Below, in pieces: positions 18,972 to 27,347 of a DNA stretch of 64,000 nt. Source of the stretch: Xylanivirga thermophila (lineage in GTDB: Bacteria > Bacillota > Clostridia > Caldicoprobacterales > Xylanivirgaceae); assembly GCF_004138105.1 (NCBI RefSeq), contig NZ_RXHQ01000011.1:1-64000 (forward strand). The letters are read 5' to 3'. The notes beneath the pieces were generated by a model, which did no database searches, was not told the origin of the DNA, and saw only the letters and a list, made by a program, of their open reading frames with translations. The stretch's first letter is position 1; each line of letters starts with the position of its first letter. The position numbers and the translations under genes were made by a program.

Positions 18972-20332
18972 ATATGCTCCTTTACCTCATTCCCCTGCAG
19001 GCTTTTCTTACCTTCACTGACCTTTTTATATATAGGGGCATATACTTTAGCATCTTTTATAACACATCCTGTAGTACCATCATAGCGCATTATCTCAGTA
19101 CATTTGCTACATGATATACAGCATTTTTTCCTATCCATCTCACCTTTTTCTATTATATCTCGAGCAAAGTTAGGATAAGCAAATGCCTGGCGTCCAAACC
19201 CTGCCATTTTAAACCATCCATCTTCTATTCCACCAGCAGCCACATATGGTGCTAGATCCCTTAGCCAACTGTACCCTGTGGATATAATGGGCATATCAGG
19301 CACTGCAGTTTGAACATCCTTTATTATATTTAAAAATCTGTCTATACCGTCTAATGGATGCTCTGGAGGTACATATGGTCCCATATCGTATGGACGACCT
19401 ACATGGGGGTTATAGTATGGATTGCCTATTGTAATATTTATAAGTCTTACACCCCTGTCCTTAAGCATGCCTATAAGGCGTATGGGCTCCGTCAAATCAG
19501 GTTTATGGAAATCTTCTTTATCAACGCCCCAACCATATGGATATGGAATAGCATCATATGCGTTTAACCTAACGGTGATATCTATGCCATCTCCTAACCT
19601 GTCTTTTATCTTATCTACTATATTCAATAAAAATCGTGTTCTATTTTCAAAGCTTCCACCATATTTCCCTTCTCTGGTATGTGATGATAGAAGTTCTGAC
19701 GAAAGATACCTATGACAGCTTTTTATATCAACTCCATCAAAACCTATCTCCTTTGCTAAAATCGCCCCTTCTACAAACTTATCCTCCAATTTTTCCAGCT
19801 CACCATCGGTGATTATGCGGTAATTAGGAGATAAAAACTTATCTAAATAAGGATTTTTAGTAGCAATTATGGGAGCTGGCTTATCATATGGTCTGCTATA
19901 GCGACCGGAATGGGTCATCTGAAGCACTGTATATGGCTTAAAGTCAGATCCAAATTCCTCTTTTGCTCTCCTATTGATAGTATCTACAAGTTTTTCAAAA
20001 TCAGCCTTATTTTCTCTACTTATATAGAGCTGCCTAGGATTTGCACGACCATCAAACTGTACAGCGCTGGCCTCTACCCACAAAAGCCCTGCTCCACCCC
20101 TCGCAAATCTATCATAACGCCTGAGGGTAAGTTCGGATGGCTTGCCATCTGCTGTGCCATCACATCCTTCCATTGGGTGAATAGCCAATCTATTTGGTGC
20201 AATCTTTTCCCCTATAGGAAGGGATTTTCTTAATAGATCAAGATCATAAGATATTGGAATATTAAGTCCTCTGTCCTTAATATCCTGCTTCAGTTCGTCT
20301 AAGTTTTTATACCTAAAAGATGCGTGTTCCAT
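18968..20332 (-). CDS. old-yellow-enzyme family NADH:flavin oxidoreductase with C-terminal cysteine cluster
   Basis: FMN-dependent TIM-barrel ene-reductase-like protein of 454 aa. Motifs include APNRLAIHPMEG, QMTHSGRYS near residue 138 and the HTREGKYGGSFENRTRF loop near 217. Near the C-terminus, CCISCSKC and a later Cys (about residues 400-425) resemble the iron-sulfur segment of the 2,4-dienoyl-CoA reductase branch. However, the large FAD/NAD domain of that branch is absent. It is the first gene of the operon; the FAD protein at 15172-17172 could be its redox partner (inference). Confidence 0.85.
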   Translation of the reverse strand: MEHASFRYKNLDELKQDIKDRGLNIPISYDLDLLRKSLPIGEKIAPNRLAIHPMEGCDGTADGKPSELTLRRYDRFARGGAGLLWVEASAVQFDGRANPRQLYISRENKADFEKLVDTINRRAKEEFGSDFKPYTVLQMTHSGRYSRPYDKPAPIIATKNPYLDKFLSPNYRIITDGELEKLEDKFVEGAILAKEIGFDGVDIKSCHRYLSSELLSSHTREGKYGGSFENRTRFLLNIVDKIKDRLGDGIDITVRLNAYDAIPYPYGWGVDKEDFHKPDLTEPIRLIGMLKDRGVRLINITIGNPYYNPHVGRPYDMGPYVPPEHPLDGIDRFLNIIKDVQTAVPDMPIISTGYSWLRDLAPYVAAGGIEDGWFKMAGFGRQAFAYPNFARDIIEKGEMDRKKCCISCSKCTEIMRYDGTTGCVIKDAKVYAPIYKKVSEGKKSLQGNEVKEHI

Positions 20333-20352
20333 TTCATCCTCCTACCTTTCTT

Positions 20353-20386
20353 GAAAACGTTTGTGCAATCGTTTGTATACATTATA
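20353..20386 (-). promoter_or_regulatory. promoter -10 and tandem LacI-type operator boxes
   Basis: On the minus strand TATAAT (20381-20386) is followed by two half-palindromic boxes around ACAAACGATTG (about 20366-20376) and ACAAACGTTTTC (about 20353-20363). Central CG with flanking A/T is the LacI/GalR family pattern. Placement over the start region fits repression of the operon beginning at 20332 by the LacI protein it encodes. The -35 box is weak. Confidence 0.6.
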
Positions 20387-20444
20387 TATATTCTATACAG
20401 GATTTAAAAATCCTGCTTTTTAGAAAAAAATTATTCTTAAATAA

Positions 20445-20483
20445 GAAATAGAGGATATCTCTATTTAAGACATCCTCTATTTC
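20445..20483. terminator. inverted repeat, probable terminator
   Basis: Perfect 12-bp inverted repeat (GAAATAGAGGAT / ATCCTCTATTTC) with a 15-nt loop. A clear T-run is lacking on both sides, although an AT-rich tract follows on the minus strand. It lies between the small reading frame at 20508-20693 and the old-yellow-enzyme promoter. Confidence 0.55.
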
Positions 20484-20507
20484 TAACCTGATGCAATTTG
20501 TTATATG

Positions 20508-20693
20508 CTATCCCCTTCTTATCTGACTTATAAATACTCGATCATCAGCAAAAAGGCATATTAATATTCCTATTATCAATGACGGCAAACTTACCAATAG
20601 GCCAAATATCAATATAGATGTATCTAAAATCATCTTGCCATTTCTAGCACCTAATATCCCTATATTTCTAAACATCATAACAGACGAAAACAT
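20508..20693 (-). CDS. possible small membrane protein
   Basis: Open frame of 61 codons with one strongly hydrophobic segment (about residues 28-50) and a basic C-terminus. It sits alone between the pgi terminator and the inverted repeat at 20445-20483. No good ribosome-binding site precedes either ATG candidate, so it may be a gene remnant or non-coding. I do not recognise it. Confidence 0.25.
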   Translation of the reverse strand: MFSSVMMFRNIGILGARNGKMILDTSILIFGLLVSLPSLIIGILICLFADDRVFISQIRRG

Positions 20694-20715
20694 TTCTTAA
20701 AAATGGCATTGAAAA

Positions 20716-20752
20716 GGCTTAATTAGATAAGTCCTAATTAAGCCTTTTTGTA
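20716..20752 (-). terminator. pgi terminator
   Basis: Stem AAAGGCTTAATTAG / CTAATTAAGCCTTT with a short loop, immediately after the pgi stop. The T-tract on the minus strand is short. Confidence 0.8.
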
Positions 20753-22189
20753 TTATAATATATAATTTTCCTTTTTCATTGGTCTTGCATCCAATTCCTT
20801 CTTTTTCTCATCATAACCAGGACGTCCAAACATGGCATATGTGGCATTTTTCCCTTCCTCTACACCTGGCTGATCAAAGGCATTTATATTCAAGAGCTCA
20901 CCCATAACAGCGGTTTGTACCTCTAAGAAGTATAATAGCTCCCCTATTGTAAAGGCATTTACCTCAGGCAAAGCTATGGTATTATTGAGCTTTTTAGACT
21001 TTAATAGGGCATATTCAGTAGCCATCTGCTCTGTCTTTATAAGCTCACCCATAGTATGACCACCTAAAAATGCAATAGAAGGAATATCTTCATACCCATG
21101 GGGGATATCCACATCGCATCTATACTTATCCACAGTTATAAAGGTAATCACCTTATCAAAAGGTCCCTCAGTATACAGCTGCACCTGAGAATGCTGATCC
21201 GTAACGCCTAATGCCTTAACGGGGGTTTGACCTACAAATACGTCCATACCCTGCTTATCCACACGCTTACCAAGGCTCTCTGCCCAAAGCTGTGCATACC
21301 AATCAGCCATATATTTTAGGGAATCAGCATATGGCATCATAACCGATACATTCTTGCCATTTTGCATTGCTATAAATTGAAGAGTAGCTGCTACGTAGGC
21401 AGGATTTTTAAGTACATCCTGATTTTTGCACATCTCATCCATATATGCAGCTCCCGCCAATAGACCTTCTATGTCTATACCGCACATTGCTGCAGGTAAT
21501 AAACCTACGGGACATAGCTCAGAAAATCTACCGCCTACACCTGCTGGTATGTAAAAAGTCTTAAAGCCTTCAGCCTTTGCAATCTTTATAAGATTACCAT
21601 TTTTTCTGTCAGTAGTGGTTATTATATGATCCTTATAGCCATCTCCTAGATTTTCTTTCAATATATCCTTTATTATCAAAAATTGTGACATGGTCTCAGA
21701 TGTGCTACCAGACTTAGTAATAACATTGAACATGGTTTTTTTCACATCTATAATATCAAAAAGGGCAGTCATCCTTTCAGGATCCACATTATCCACTACG
21801 TAAAACTTAGGAAATCCACCTCTTTTTTCTTTGCTCAACTCGTTATAATGCAAATGGTTTAAAGCCTGTTGTACAGCTATAGGGCCTAATGCCGAACCTC
21901 CTATACCTAGCACTACAAATGCATCAAACTTTTCCTTTACCTCATTTGCAGTATCTAGTATATCCTTTACTACCTGATCCTGCGTATATGGAAGATCCAT
22001 CCATTCTAACTCTCCATTAGCCCTCATCTGTCCTAGAGACAATGATGCACTTTTTAGTCTATCTTCCATCTCCTTTATCTGATCAAATGTTATACCTTGC
22101 TCAGGGCCTATAAATTCAGCCATCATATTGTTGAAATCAAAACGCAATTTCATGCCTTTTTTCCATGTATCATCTAAATATTTTTCCAT
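20753..22189 (-). CDS. pgi: glucose-6-phosphate isomerase
   Basis: Glycolytic interconversion of glucose-6-phosphate and fructose-6-phosphate in the cytosol. The 478-aa product contains the PGI signature regions: VLGIGGSALGP near residue 95, ITKSGSTSETMSQF near 160, GVGGRFSELCPVGLLPA near 220 and QLYTEGP. The longer of two starts is unlikely, because the ribosome-binding site AAGGAGA sits 8 bp from the ATG at 22189. It is monocistronic, with its own terminator. It would feed glucose from the GH65 and GH4 routes into glycolysis. Confidence 0.95.
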   Translation of the reverse strand: MEKYLDDTWKKGMKLRFDFNNMMAEFIGPEQGITFDQIKEMEDRLKSASLSLGQMRANGELEWMDLPYTQDQVVKDILDTANEVKEKFDAFVVLGIGGSALGPIAVQQALNHLHYNELSKEKRGGFPKFYVVDNVDPERMTALFDIIDVKKTMFNVITKSGSTSETMSQFLIIKDILKENLGDGYKDHIITTTDRKNGNLIKIAKAEGFKTFYIPAGVGGRFSELCPVGLLPAAMCGIDIEGLLAGAAYMDEMCKNQDVLKNPAYVAATLQFIAMQNGKNVSVMMPYADSLKYMADWYAQLWAESLGKRVDKQGMDVFVGQTPVKALGVTDQHSQVQLYTEGPFDKVITFITVDKYRCDVDIPHGYEDIPSIAFLGGHTMGELIKTEQMATEYALLKSKKLNNTIALPEVNAFTIGELLYFLEVQTAVMGELLNINAFDQPGVEEGKNATYAMFGRPGYDEKKKELDARPMKKENYIL

Positions 22190-22297
22190 GATCACACTCT
22201 CCTTATTACTTGCTATAGTTTAGATTTTATCACATTAGGATTTAAAATTCACCATAATATTATTTTCATACTATAGGATTCCCATTTATAGACCTCA

Positions 22298-22804
22298 TCA
22301 AAATTTTTTAGCTAATGCCCTTAATGAATCACCATGCAGTCTATATATGGTCCATTCATCCATAGGTACTGCTCCCATATTTTTGTAAAATTTTATGGAT
22401 GGTTCATTCCAATCAAGACAAACCCAATCCATTCTACCGCAATTTTTATCTACTGCAAGCTTGGCCATAAATGTAAACATCTCTTTCCCAAGGCCCTTAC
22501 CCCGCATATGGGGCTTTACATATATATCCTCTATGTATAGTCCTGGTCTACCTACGAAGGTTGAAAAATTATAGAAAAATACTACGAATCCAACCGGCTC
22601 CCCATCATATTCCCCAATTATAGTCTCCGCTACTTTGCGCTTAAATAATGAATCCATTAAAGTTTCTTCAGTTGCAACAACTTCAGCCTCCATATTTTCA
22701 TATGCTGCTATACCCTTTATAAATGATAATATAAGGGGTATATCCCCTTCGCATGCAAATCTTAGTTTAAAATTTTCTATATTGGTATCAATTACTTCAT
22801 GCAT
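22298..22804 (-). CDS. GNAT family N-acetyltransferase
   Basis: Acetyl-CoA-dependent acyltransferase of about 168 aa. The GNAT motif A region DIYVKPHMRGKGLGKEMF is near residues 90-110 with the R-G-K-G-L-G acetyl-CoA loop. LDWNEPSIKFYKNMGA is typical of the diamine/spermidine-type subfamily. The acceptor is unknown. I preferred the ATG at 22804, which lies 9 bp from GAAAGGG. The gene is near a HAD hydrolase gene 35 bp upstream. Confidence 0.88.
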   Translation of the reverse strand: MHEVIDTNIENFKLRFACEGDIPLILSFIKGIAAYENMEAEVVATEETLMDSLFKRKVAETIIGEYDGEPVGFVVFFYNFSTFVGRPGLYIEDIYVKPHMRGKGLGKEMFTFMAKLAVDKNCGRMDWVCLDWNEPSIKFYKNMGAVPMDEWTIYRLHGDSLRALAKKF

Positions 22805-22839
22805 ATATGTCATCCCTTTCTAGATAAATAAAATATTCT

Positions 22840-23490
22840 CTATAGCAGCTCGTAAAAATCCTCTATATAATAATCTGCATTCTTTTTTATATCATCCTTT
22901 TGATACTCTGAATTCTTATCATATACGCCAATAACTTGCATACCAGCCTTTTTAGCACTTAAAACAGCAATATATATATCCTCAAATACTACGCATTTCA
23001 TGGGGCTAACCCCCAATTTTTCAGCTGTTTTTACGTATATATCCGGAAAGCTCTTATCCTTGTTTATCTCATCAACCGTTGATATAGCATCAAAATATTC
23101 AAATATACCATTATTCTTCAATGCTATATCGACCAATGTACGACTCGAACTAGTAGCAAGACCTATTTTTATTCCTTTTTCACTTAGTGATTTAATATAT
23201 TCACCGGCACCTGGTTTTAGTTTTATATGATGGGCATATTGGTCATATACCATTTCATGCCACTCTGTCATTATATCATCGATAGATTCATCCAAATTAA
23301 AGCGTTTTTTAAAATATACCGCTGAATCATAAAAAGTCATATGTCCTATGGCATTTGATAGATCCTCAGGCATTTTTATATTCCTTTTGTCCAAAAAATC
23401 CACATCCACCTTTTGCCATACACACATAGAATCTACTATCGTACCATCCATATCGAATATTGCCCCTCTAACATCCTTAATATTGCTCAT
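22840..23490 (-). CDS. HAD superfamily hydrolase, beta-phosphoglucomutase-like subfamily
   Basis: HAD phosphatase or mutase of 216 aa. Motif I is DMDGTIVDS (residues 13-21), with the nucleophile and acid Asp two apart. A helical cap domain follows. Motif II is ATSSS near 115 and motif III/IV is KCVVFEDIYIAVLSAKKAG near 165. The fold family includes beta-phosphoglucomutases, which would suit a GH65 phosphorylase pathway. The sequence does not prove mutase activity, and the gene is 20 kb from that operon. Confidence 0.85.
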   Translation of the reverse strand: MSNIKDVRGAIFDMDGTIVDSMCVWQKVDVDFLDKRNIKMPEDLSNAIGHMTFYDSAVYFKKRFNLDESIDDIMTEWHEMVYDQYAHHIKLKPGAGEYIKSLSEKGIKIGLATSSSRTLVDIALKNNGIFEYFDAISTVDEINKDKSFPDIYVKTAEKLGVSPMKCVVFEDIYIAVLSAKKAGMQVIGVYDKNSEYQKDDIKKNADYYIEDFYELL

Positions 23491-23735
23491 CCTCCCTAGT
23501 TCTATTTTCGATTCTATATCACTAATTTATAATATAATAACACAATATAATATTGCAAACAACGGAAATACTTAGTGAATCATATTTGTAAATTTTAAAT
23601 ATTATATTGAAAATAATCCATATATAATTTATACTTTAATCTGCTAAGCATTTTTTGAATATTTTTGAAAACGGTTATTTGACGTGTAAAAATATAAAAA
23701 TTCAATATACTATATACTTGAAAGGGGTGTAACTT
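23491..23735. other. divergent intergenic region
   Basis: Very AT-rich 245-bp spacer between a minus-strand HAD gene and the plus-strand metallo-beta-lactamase gene. TTGACG occurs near 23680, but I could not place a convincing -10 box at normal spacing. A good ribosome-binding site AAAGGGG lies at 23721-23727. Confidence 0.4.
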
Positions 23736-24965
23736 TTGAAAAAAATTTCCATACCAGGCTTTAGAAACAATAGTAAGGGGAAAAAAATAGCTGCTACTAT
23801 ATATTATATATGGGCATTACTTTCATGTTTTTCAAGGGGATGGGGTTTTAGCATGGTGCTTTTATCTGCACCATTTATAATACTCTCATTTATAGATATC
23901 ATAAAATTGAAAAAACATCATTTGCCAAATAAGACGGCAATTATATCATTCTTTACTGCAATGGCCGTTTTTGCATTTGGGACATTTTTAGTATATGAAT
24001 CGTTTTTTCAAAAAGGAGTAACCAGTAATCTTCCTGGTATTATAGGAGACACAAAGGCGGGAGAAGTAGATTCCATTCCTGATATAACGACCGATCAACT
24101 AAAGGTACATTTTTTAAATGTTGGTCAAGCTGAAAGTATCCTGATTCAGCAAGGACAGCATGCAATGCTTATAGATGCAGGAAATTTGAGAAGCGGCAGA
24201 TCAATAGTTGAATATATGAATAAAAATGGCATATATAAATTGGACTATGTAATAGCTACCCATCCTCATCTAGACCATATAGGTGGTATGCCAAAGGTAA
24301 TACAGGATATGGATATAGATAAATTTATAGCACCTAAGGTCCCTCATAACTCCGGCACATACAAAAAAGTATTGACTAATTTAAACCGAAAAGGTATAAA
24401 TGTGAACAAGCCTATAGTCGGCACAAGTTATGCTTTAGGTGACGCTACTTTTGAAGTGCTTGCACCAAATAATGATCCCTATGAATCATTAAATGATTAT
24501 TCTGTGGTTATAAAGCTAAACTATAAGAATACATCCTTTCTATTTACAGGCGATGCACAATGGACTTCAGAACAGGAAATGCTAAAAAATGGAGTAAATT
24601 TAAATGCGGATGTGCTAAAAGTAGGACATCATGGAAGTCGTACATCTACTACAACATCGTTTTTAAAGGCGGTATCACCTAAATATGCAGTAATAAGTGC
24701 AGGCAGGAATAACCTCTTTGGACATCCTACCCTGTATACCGTTAAAAAGCTATTGGATTACGGAGTACATGTATACAGAACTGATAAATCAGGTACTATA
24801 GTTAGCGTATCAGATGGAGAAAAAATCATATTTAATGCTAAAGCAGAGCCCTACAGGCAAAATCGAGTAGTAAAAAACATAGCAGTATTTAGTGCTAAAA
24901 TTAATCGAAAATTTGGGCAAATAAGTAGACTCTATGGTTGGAATAACAGATGGGTGATAAATTAA
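23736..24965 (+). CDS. membrane-anchored metallo-beta-lactamase-fold hydrolase, ComEC C-terminal-like
   Basis: Protein of 409 aa starting at TTG, with AAAGGGGTGT just upstream. Two N-terminal membrane helices (about 20-57 and 67-88) are followed by an extracytoplasmic MBL domain with the metal motif THPHLDH (His176, His178, Asp180, His181) and a later LKVGHHGSRTS. This is the domain found at the C-terminus of the competence protein ComEC, where it is thought to act as a nuclease. The large ComEC channel domain is absent. Stand-alone forms are common in Firmicutes; the substrate is unknown. Confidence 0.88.
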   Translation: MKKISIPGFRNNSKGKKIAATIYYIWALLSCFSRGWGFSMVLLSAPFIILSFIDIIKLKKHHLPNKTAIISFFTAMAVFAFGTFLVYESFFQKGVTSNLPGIIGDTKAGEVDSIPDITTDQLKVHFLNVGQAESILIQQGQHAMLIDAGNLRSGRSIVEYMNKNGIYKLDYVIATHPHLDHIGGMPKVIQDMDIDKFIAPKVPHNSGTYKKVLTNLNRKGINVNKPIVGTSYALGDATFEVLAPNNDPYESLNDYSVVIKLNYKNTSFLFTGDAQWTSEQEMLKNGVNLNADVLKVGHHGSRTSTTTSFLKAVSPKYAVISAGRNNLFGHPTLYTVKKLLDYGVHVYRTDKSGTIVSVSDGEKIIFNAKAEPYRQNRVVKNIAVFSAKINRKFGQISRLYGWNNRWVIN

Positions 24966-24998
24966 AGGCTTGAAGCATTTTGTTTCAAGCCTTTAATT
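24964..24998 (+). terminator. bidirectional terminator hairpin
   Basis: Stem AAAGGCTTGAA / TTCAAGCCTTT with TTTTTT on the plus-strand side. It serves the metallo-beta-lactamase gene. The last codons of the convergent sfsA gene lie inside the stem. Confidence 0.85.
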
Positions 24999-25731
24999 TT
25001 TTAGATACTACTTTTACAGGATCTCCAAGGGATATACCTTGCAAACTGACATGACATTTTCGCCCTAATATATGTACTCCCGCCCTGCTTGCCTTATGAA
25101 GTTCTAATGCAAACACCTCATCTATATCAGTAGCAGCCTTTATGATGTCTATATCCTCTCTCTGGGCAACAAACAATAATGCAGCTTCTACTTCGCCCTG
25201 AATAGCAAATTTAGTAAGCTCCCTTACATGTTTTACGCCCCTTGCAGTTACAGCATCAGGAAATAAACCTATACCATCCTTTTTAAGGGTAACACTCTTT
25301 ACTTCCAACAACATATCACGGCCTTCAGCATTTTGGAGCAAAAAATCCCATCTAGAATCTCCTAATGTATACTCTGTACATTGAAATTTCCATCCATAAA
25401 ACTCTTCCATATAGCCACTTTCAAGGGCTTTTTGTATGAGTCTGTTAGGCAAGGTAGTATCCAATGATACAAAATCTTTACCATTGGGATCTTCAACTAA
25501 TACAGCCGACCATCTGGTTTTTCTATTTGGGTTATTCGCAGATCTAAGCCATATCCTACATCCTGGTATCAATAACTCCTTTAATCGGCCTGGATCAGGC
25601 AAATGGGCTTCCACAACTTCCCCGGCTGAATAAAAATTAGATAATCTGCATCTTACAATAAATCGGTTTGTCCGTTCCAAAAATATTCCTTCCTGCAAAG
25701 GTTCCCCAAATTGTATGCTTACTTCATTCAT
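24985..25731 (-). CDS. sfsA: sugar fermentation stimulation protein SfsA
   Basis: SfsA homologue of 248 aa, normal length. It has an N-terminal OB-like domain with VEAHLPDPGRLKELLIPG near residue 40. The C-terminal PD-(D/E)XK-like nuclease region has SRWDFLL near residue 125, LLEVKSVTL near 140, FPDAVTARGVKH and ALLFVAQRED. In E. coli SfsA was linked to maltose utilisation and nucleic-acid binding; the real role is uncertain. It overlaps the HAD gene by 8 bp, last in the gnd operon. GGCGGGAG is at 25077-25084. Confidence 0.92.
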   Translation of the reverse strand: MNEVSIQFGEPLQEGIFLERTNRFIVRCRLSNFYSAGEVVEAHLPDPGRLKELLIPGCRIWLRSANNPNRKTRWSAVLVEDPNGKDFVSLDTTLPNRLIQKALESGYMEEFYGWKFQCTEYTLGDSRWDFLLQNAEGRDMLLEVKSVTLKKDGIGLFPDAVTARGVKHVRELTKFAIQGEVEAALLFVAQREDIDIIKAATDIDEVFALELHKASRAGVHILGRKCHVSLQGISLGDPVKVVSKKLKA

Positions 25732-26374
25732 GGCGCCCAGCCTCCACCTTTAAAAAAGCATCCAGTATATCCTGCGGTTCTTCGAATATATATGAAGGTT
25801 TTTGAGTTATCAACTGATCAAATATACCTTCTCCCCATAGGGCGGCTCCACTCTTTATACCTGCCCTGTGGGCAGCTTGAATATCGGTAGGTTGATCTCC
25901 AATATATATACAATCATATGGCTGTACCCCCAGCCTTTCAAGGGCCATATTTATAGGAGCTGGATGGGGTTTATGATAATCACAATCGTCTAGCGTCACC
26001 ACCACATCAAAAAAAACATCCAAGTTAGTAGATTTCATCTCTTCATATACATACTTTTTATATTTGGAGGTAACTATCCCCATCCTTATACCATATCTAT
26101 TTAATATATTTAACATCTGATGCACATCTTTATATGGCTCTATATTGCTCTGTATACCTTCATAACACTTAAAAAATAGCTCTAGTACCTCTTGCTCCCG
26201 CCCTTCAAACCACTCGTTCAAAATGACCATTATAGGTTTCCCTATTAAATAGTTTTTCTCATCATCAGTAAGAGATTTTTCTCGGGCCTTTTCCAAGCAA
26301 TCACAACAAGCCTTTATATACCATTTTTCACTATCATGGAGTGTACCGTCCAAGTCAAATAATATTGCCTTCAT
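25724..26374 (-). CDS. HAD family hydrolase (phosphoglycolate phosphatase-like)
   Basis: HAD-fold phosphatase of 216 aa with motif I FDLDGTLHDS (residues 5-14). It has a helical cap, motif II VTSKYK near 106 and motif III/IV YIGDQPTDIQAAHRAG near 165. Members dephosphorylate small sugar phosphates or phosphoglycolate, or pyrophosphate in the PpaX group. It lies in the gnd-larA-galM operon and overlaps sfsA by 8 bp, suggesting translational coupling. The substrate is not deducible. Confidence 0.87.
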   Translation of the reverse strand: MKAILFDLDGTLHDSEKWYIKACCDCLEKAREKSLTDDEKNYLIGKPIMVILNEWFEGREQEVLELFFKCYEGIQSNIEPYKDVHQMLNILNRYGIRMGIVTSKYKKYVYEEMKSTNLDVFFDVVVTLDDCDYHKPHPAPINMALERLGVQPYDCIYIGDQPTDIQAAHRAGIKSGAALWGEGIFDQLITQKPSYIFEEPQDILDAFLKVEAGRHE

Positions 26375-26405
26375 AATTTATTGCCTCACTTATTTTGCAT
26401 ATTGA

Positions 26406-27332
26406 TTATCTAAAGGACGAGCTTATATCCATTACTATCCTACCATTCACCTTTTCCCCAGGTGATAAATATATGCTGCCCGTATCCTCTATTCCCTCTT
26501 CATCCATGTTAAATGCATTATTAGCATTAGTAACTGGTTCTACTGCAAAATATCCTGGTTTATCAGGAGGACAATATACTATACAATGCTTAAAAATCTC
26601 ATCAAAGACCATTTTTAGTGTTATCCCATTTTTTGGCCATTCTATGGTGATATCATCATGTTCTATCCTAAAGCACCTATCTAGAAAATCGGAAGAAAGT
26701 TCCTGCCCTTGTCTAAAATCCATATACTCCGGCACATCTATCCAATGACCTGTTGGTATACAAGTCTCCCCAGGATACACGCCTATATTTTGCATCTTAA
26801 GTATGACCTTATCATCCTTATCATTAAGCTTTCGCATAAAATACGGATGTATCCCCATTCCACAGGGCATTATTTGATCTCCTACATTTTCTAGCATAAG
26901 ATCCATCGTAAAGCTATTCTCTGAAATAGCATACTTAATCTCAGAATAAAATGGGAACGGCCAAATTATATCAGAAAAATCTCTGCTATCAAGTGATAGT
27001 ATAATTTGGTTATCCCCCTCTGCCTTTATGTCTAAAGGCCTTGTGCGCATTTCTCCATGTATAGCATGTCCATCATCATTGTTAACCTTTAGCCTATATT
27101 CTTTACCGTTGTATCTTAAAACAGCTTTTTCTATTCTATTTGAATATGGTATAAGATTAAAAGATGAAAATGGACTTGGATTACCTGCTTGTAAAGCCTC
27201 CTTAGGGGTAGGACGCATTATATCTACCCATTTATCTCCCAATTTATATTGCATGGCATATATGCTGCCCCCTACTCTAGGCGAAATTATAACCTTTATA
27301 TGGGAGTTTGAAAGTTCTATTAATTCCTTCAA
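26406..27332 (-). CDS. galM: aldose 1-epimerase (galactose mutarotase family)
   Basis: Protein of about 308 aa with the beta-sandwich mutarotase fold. Motifs include NRIEKAVLRYNGKEY, the catalytic-type His in GHAIHGEMR near residue 90, GIHPYF near 175 and FAVEPVTNANNAF near 275 with the catalytic Glu. It accelerates anomer interconversion of aldoses in the cytosol. The best ribosome-binding site (GGAAGG) favours a TTG start at 27332 over the longer GTG frame. It sits 6-15 bp after the LarA-family gene in the sugar-acid operon. Confidence 0.88.
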   Translation of the reverse strand: MKELIELSNSHIKVIISPRVGGSIYAMQYKLGDKWVDIMRPTPKEALQAGNPSPFSSFNLIPYSNRIEKAVLRYNGKEYRLKVNNDDGHAIHGEMRTRPLDIKAEGDNQIILSLDSRDFSDIIWPFPFYSEIKYAISENSFTMDLMLENVGDQIMPCGMGIHPYFMRKLNDKDDKVILKMQNIGVYPGETCIPTGHWIDVPEYMDFRQGQELSSDFLDRCFRIEHDDITIEWPKNGITLKMVFDEIFKHCIVYCPPDKPGYFAVEPVTNANNAFNMDEEGIEDTGSIYLSPGEKVNGRIVMDISSSFR

Positions 27333-27347
27333 ATACAACACCTTCCT

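Noticed and set aside
22840-23490. Beta-phosphoglucomutase partner for the GH65 enzyme
   Set aside because: The HAD motifs are compatible, but nothing in the sequence is specific for the mutase and the gene is far from the GH65 operon.
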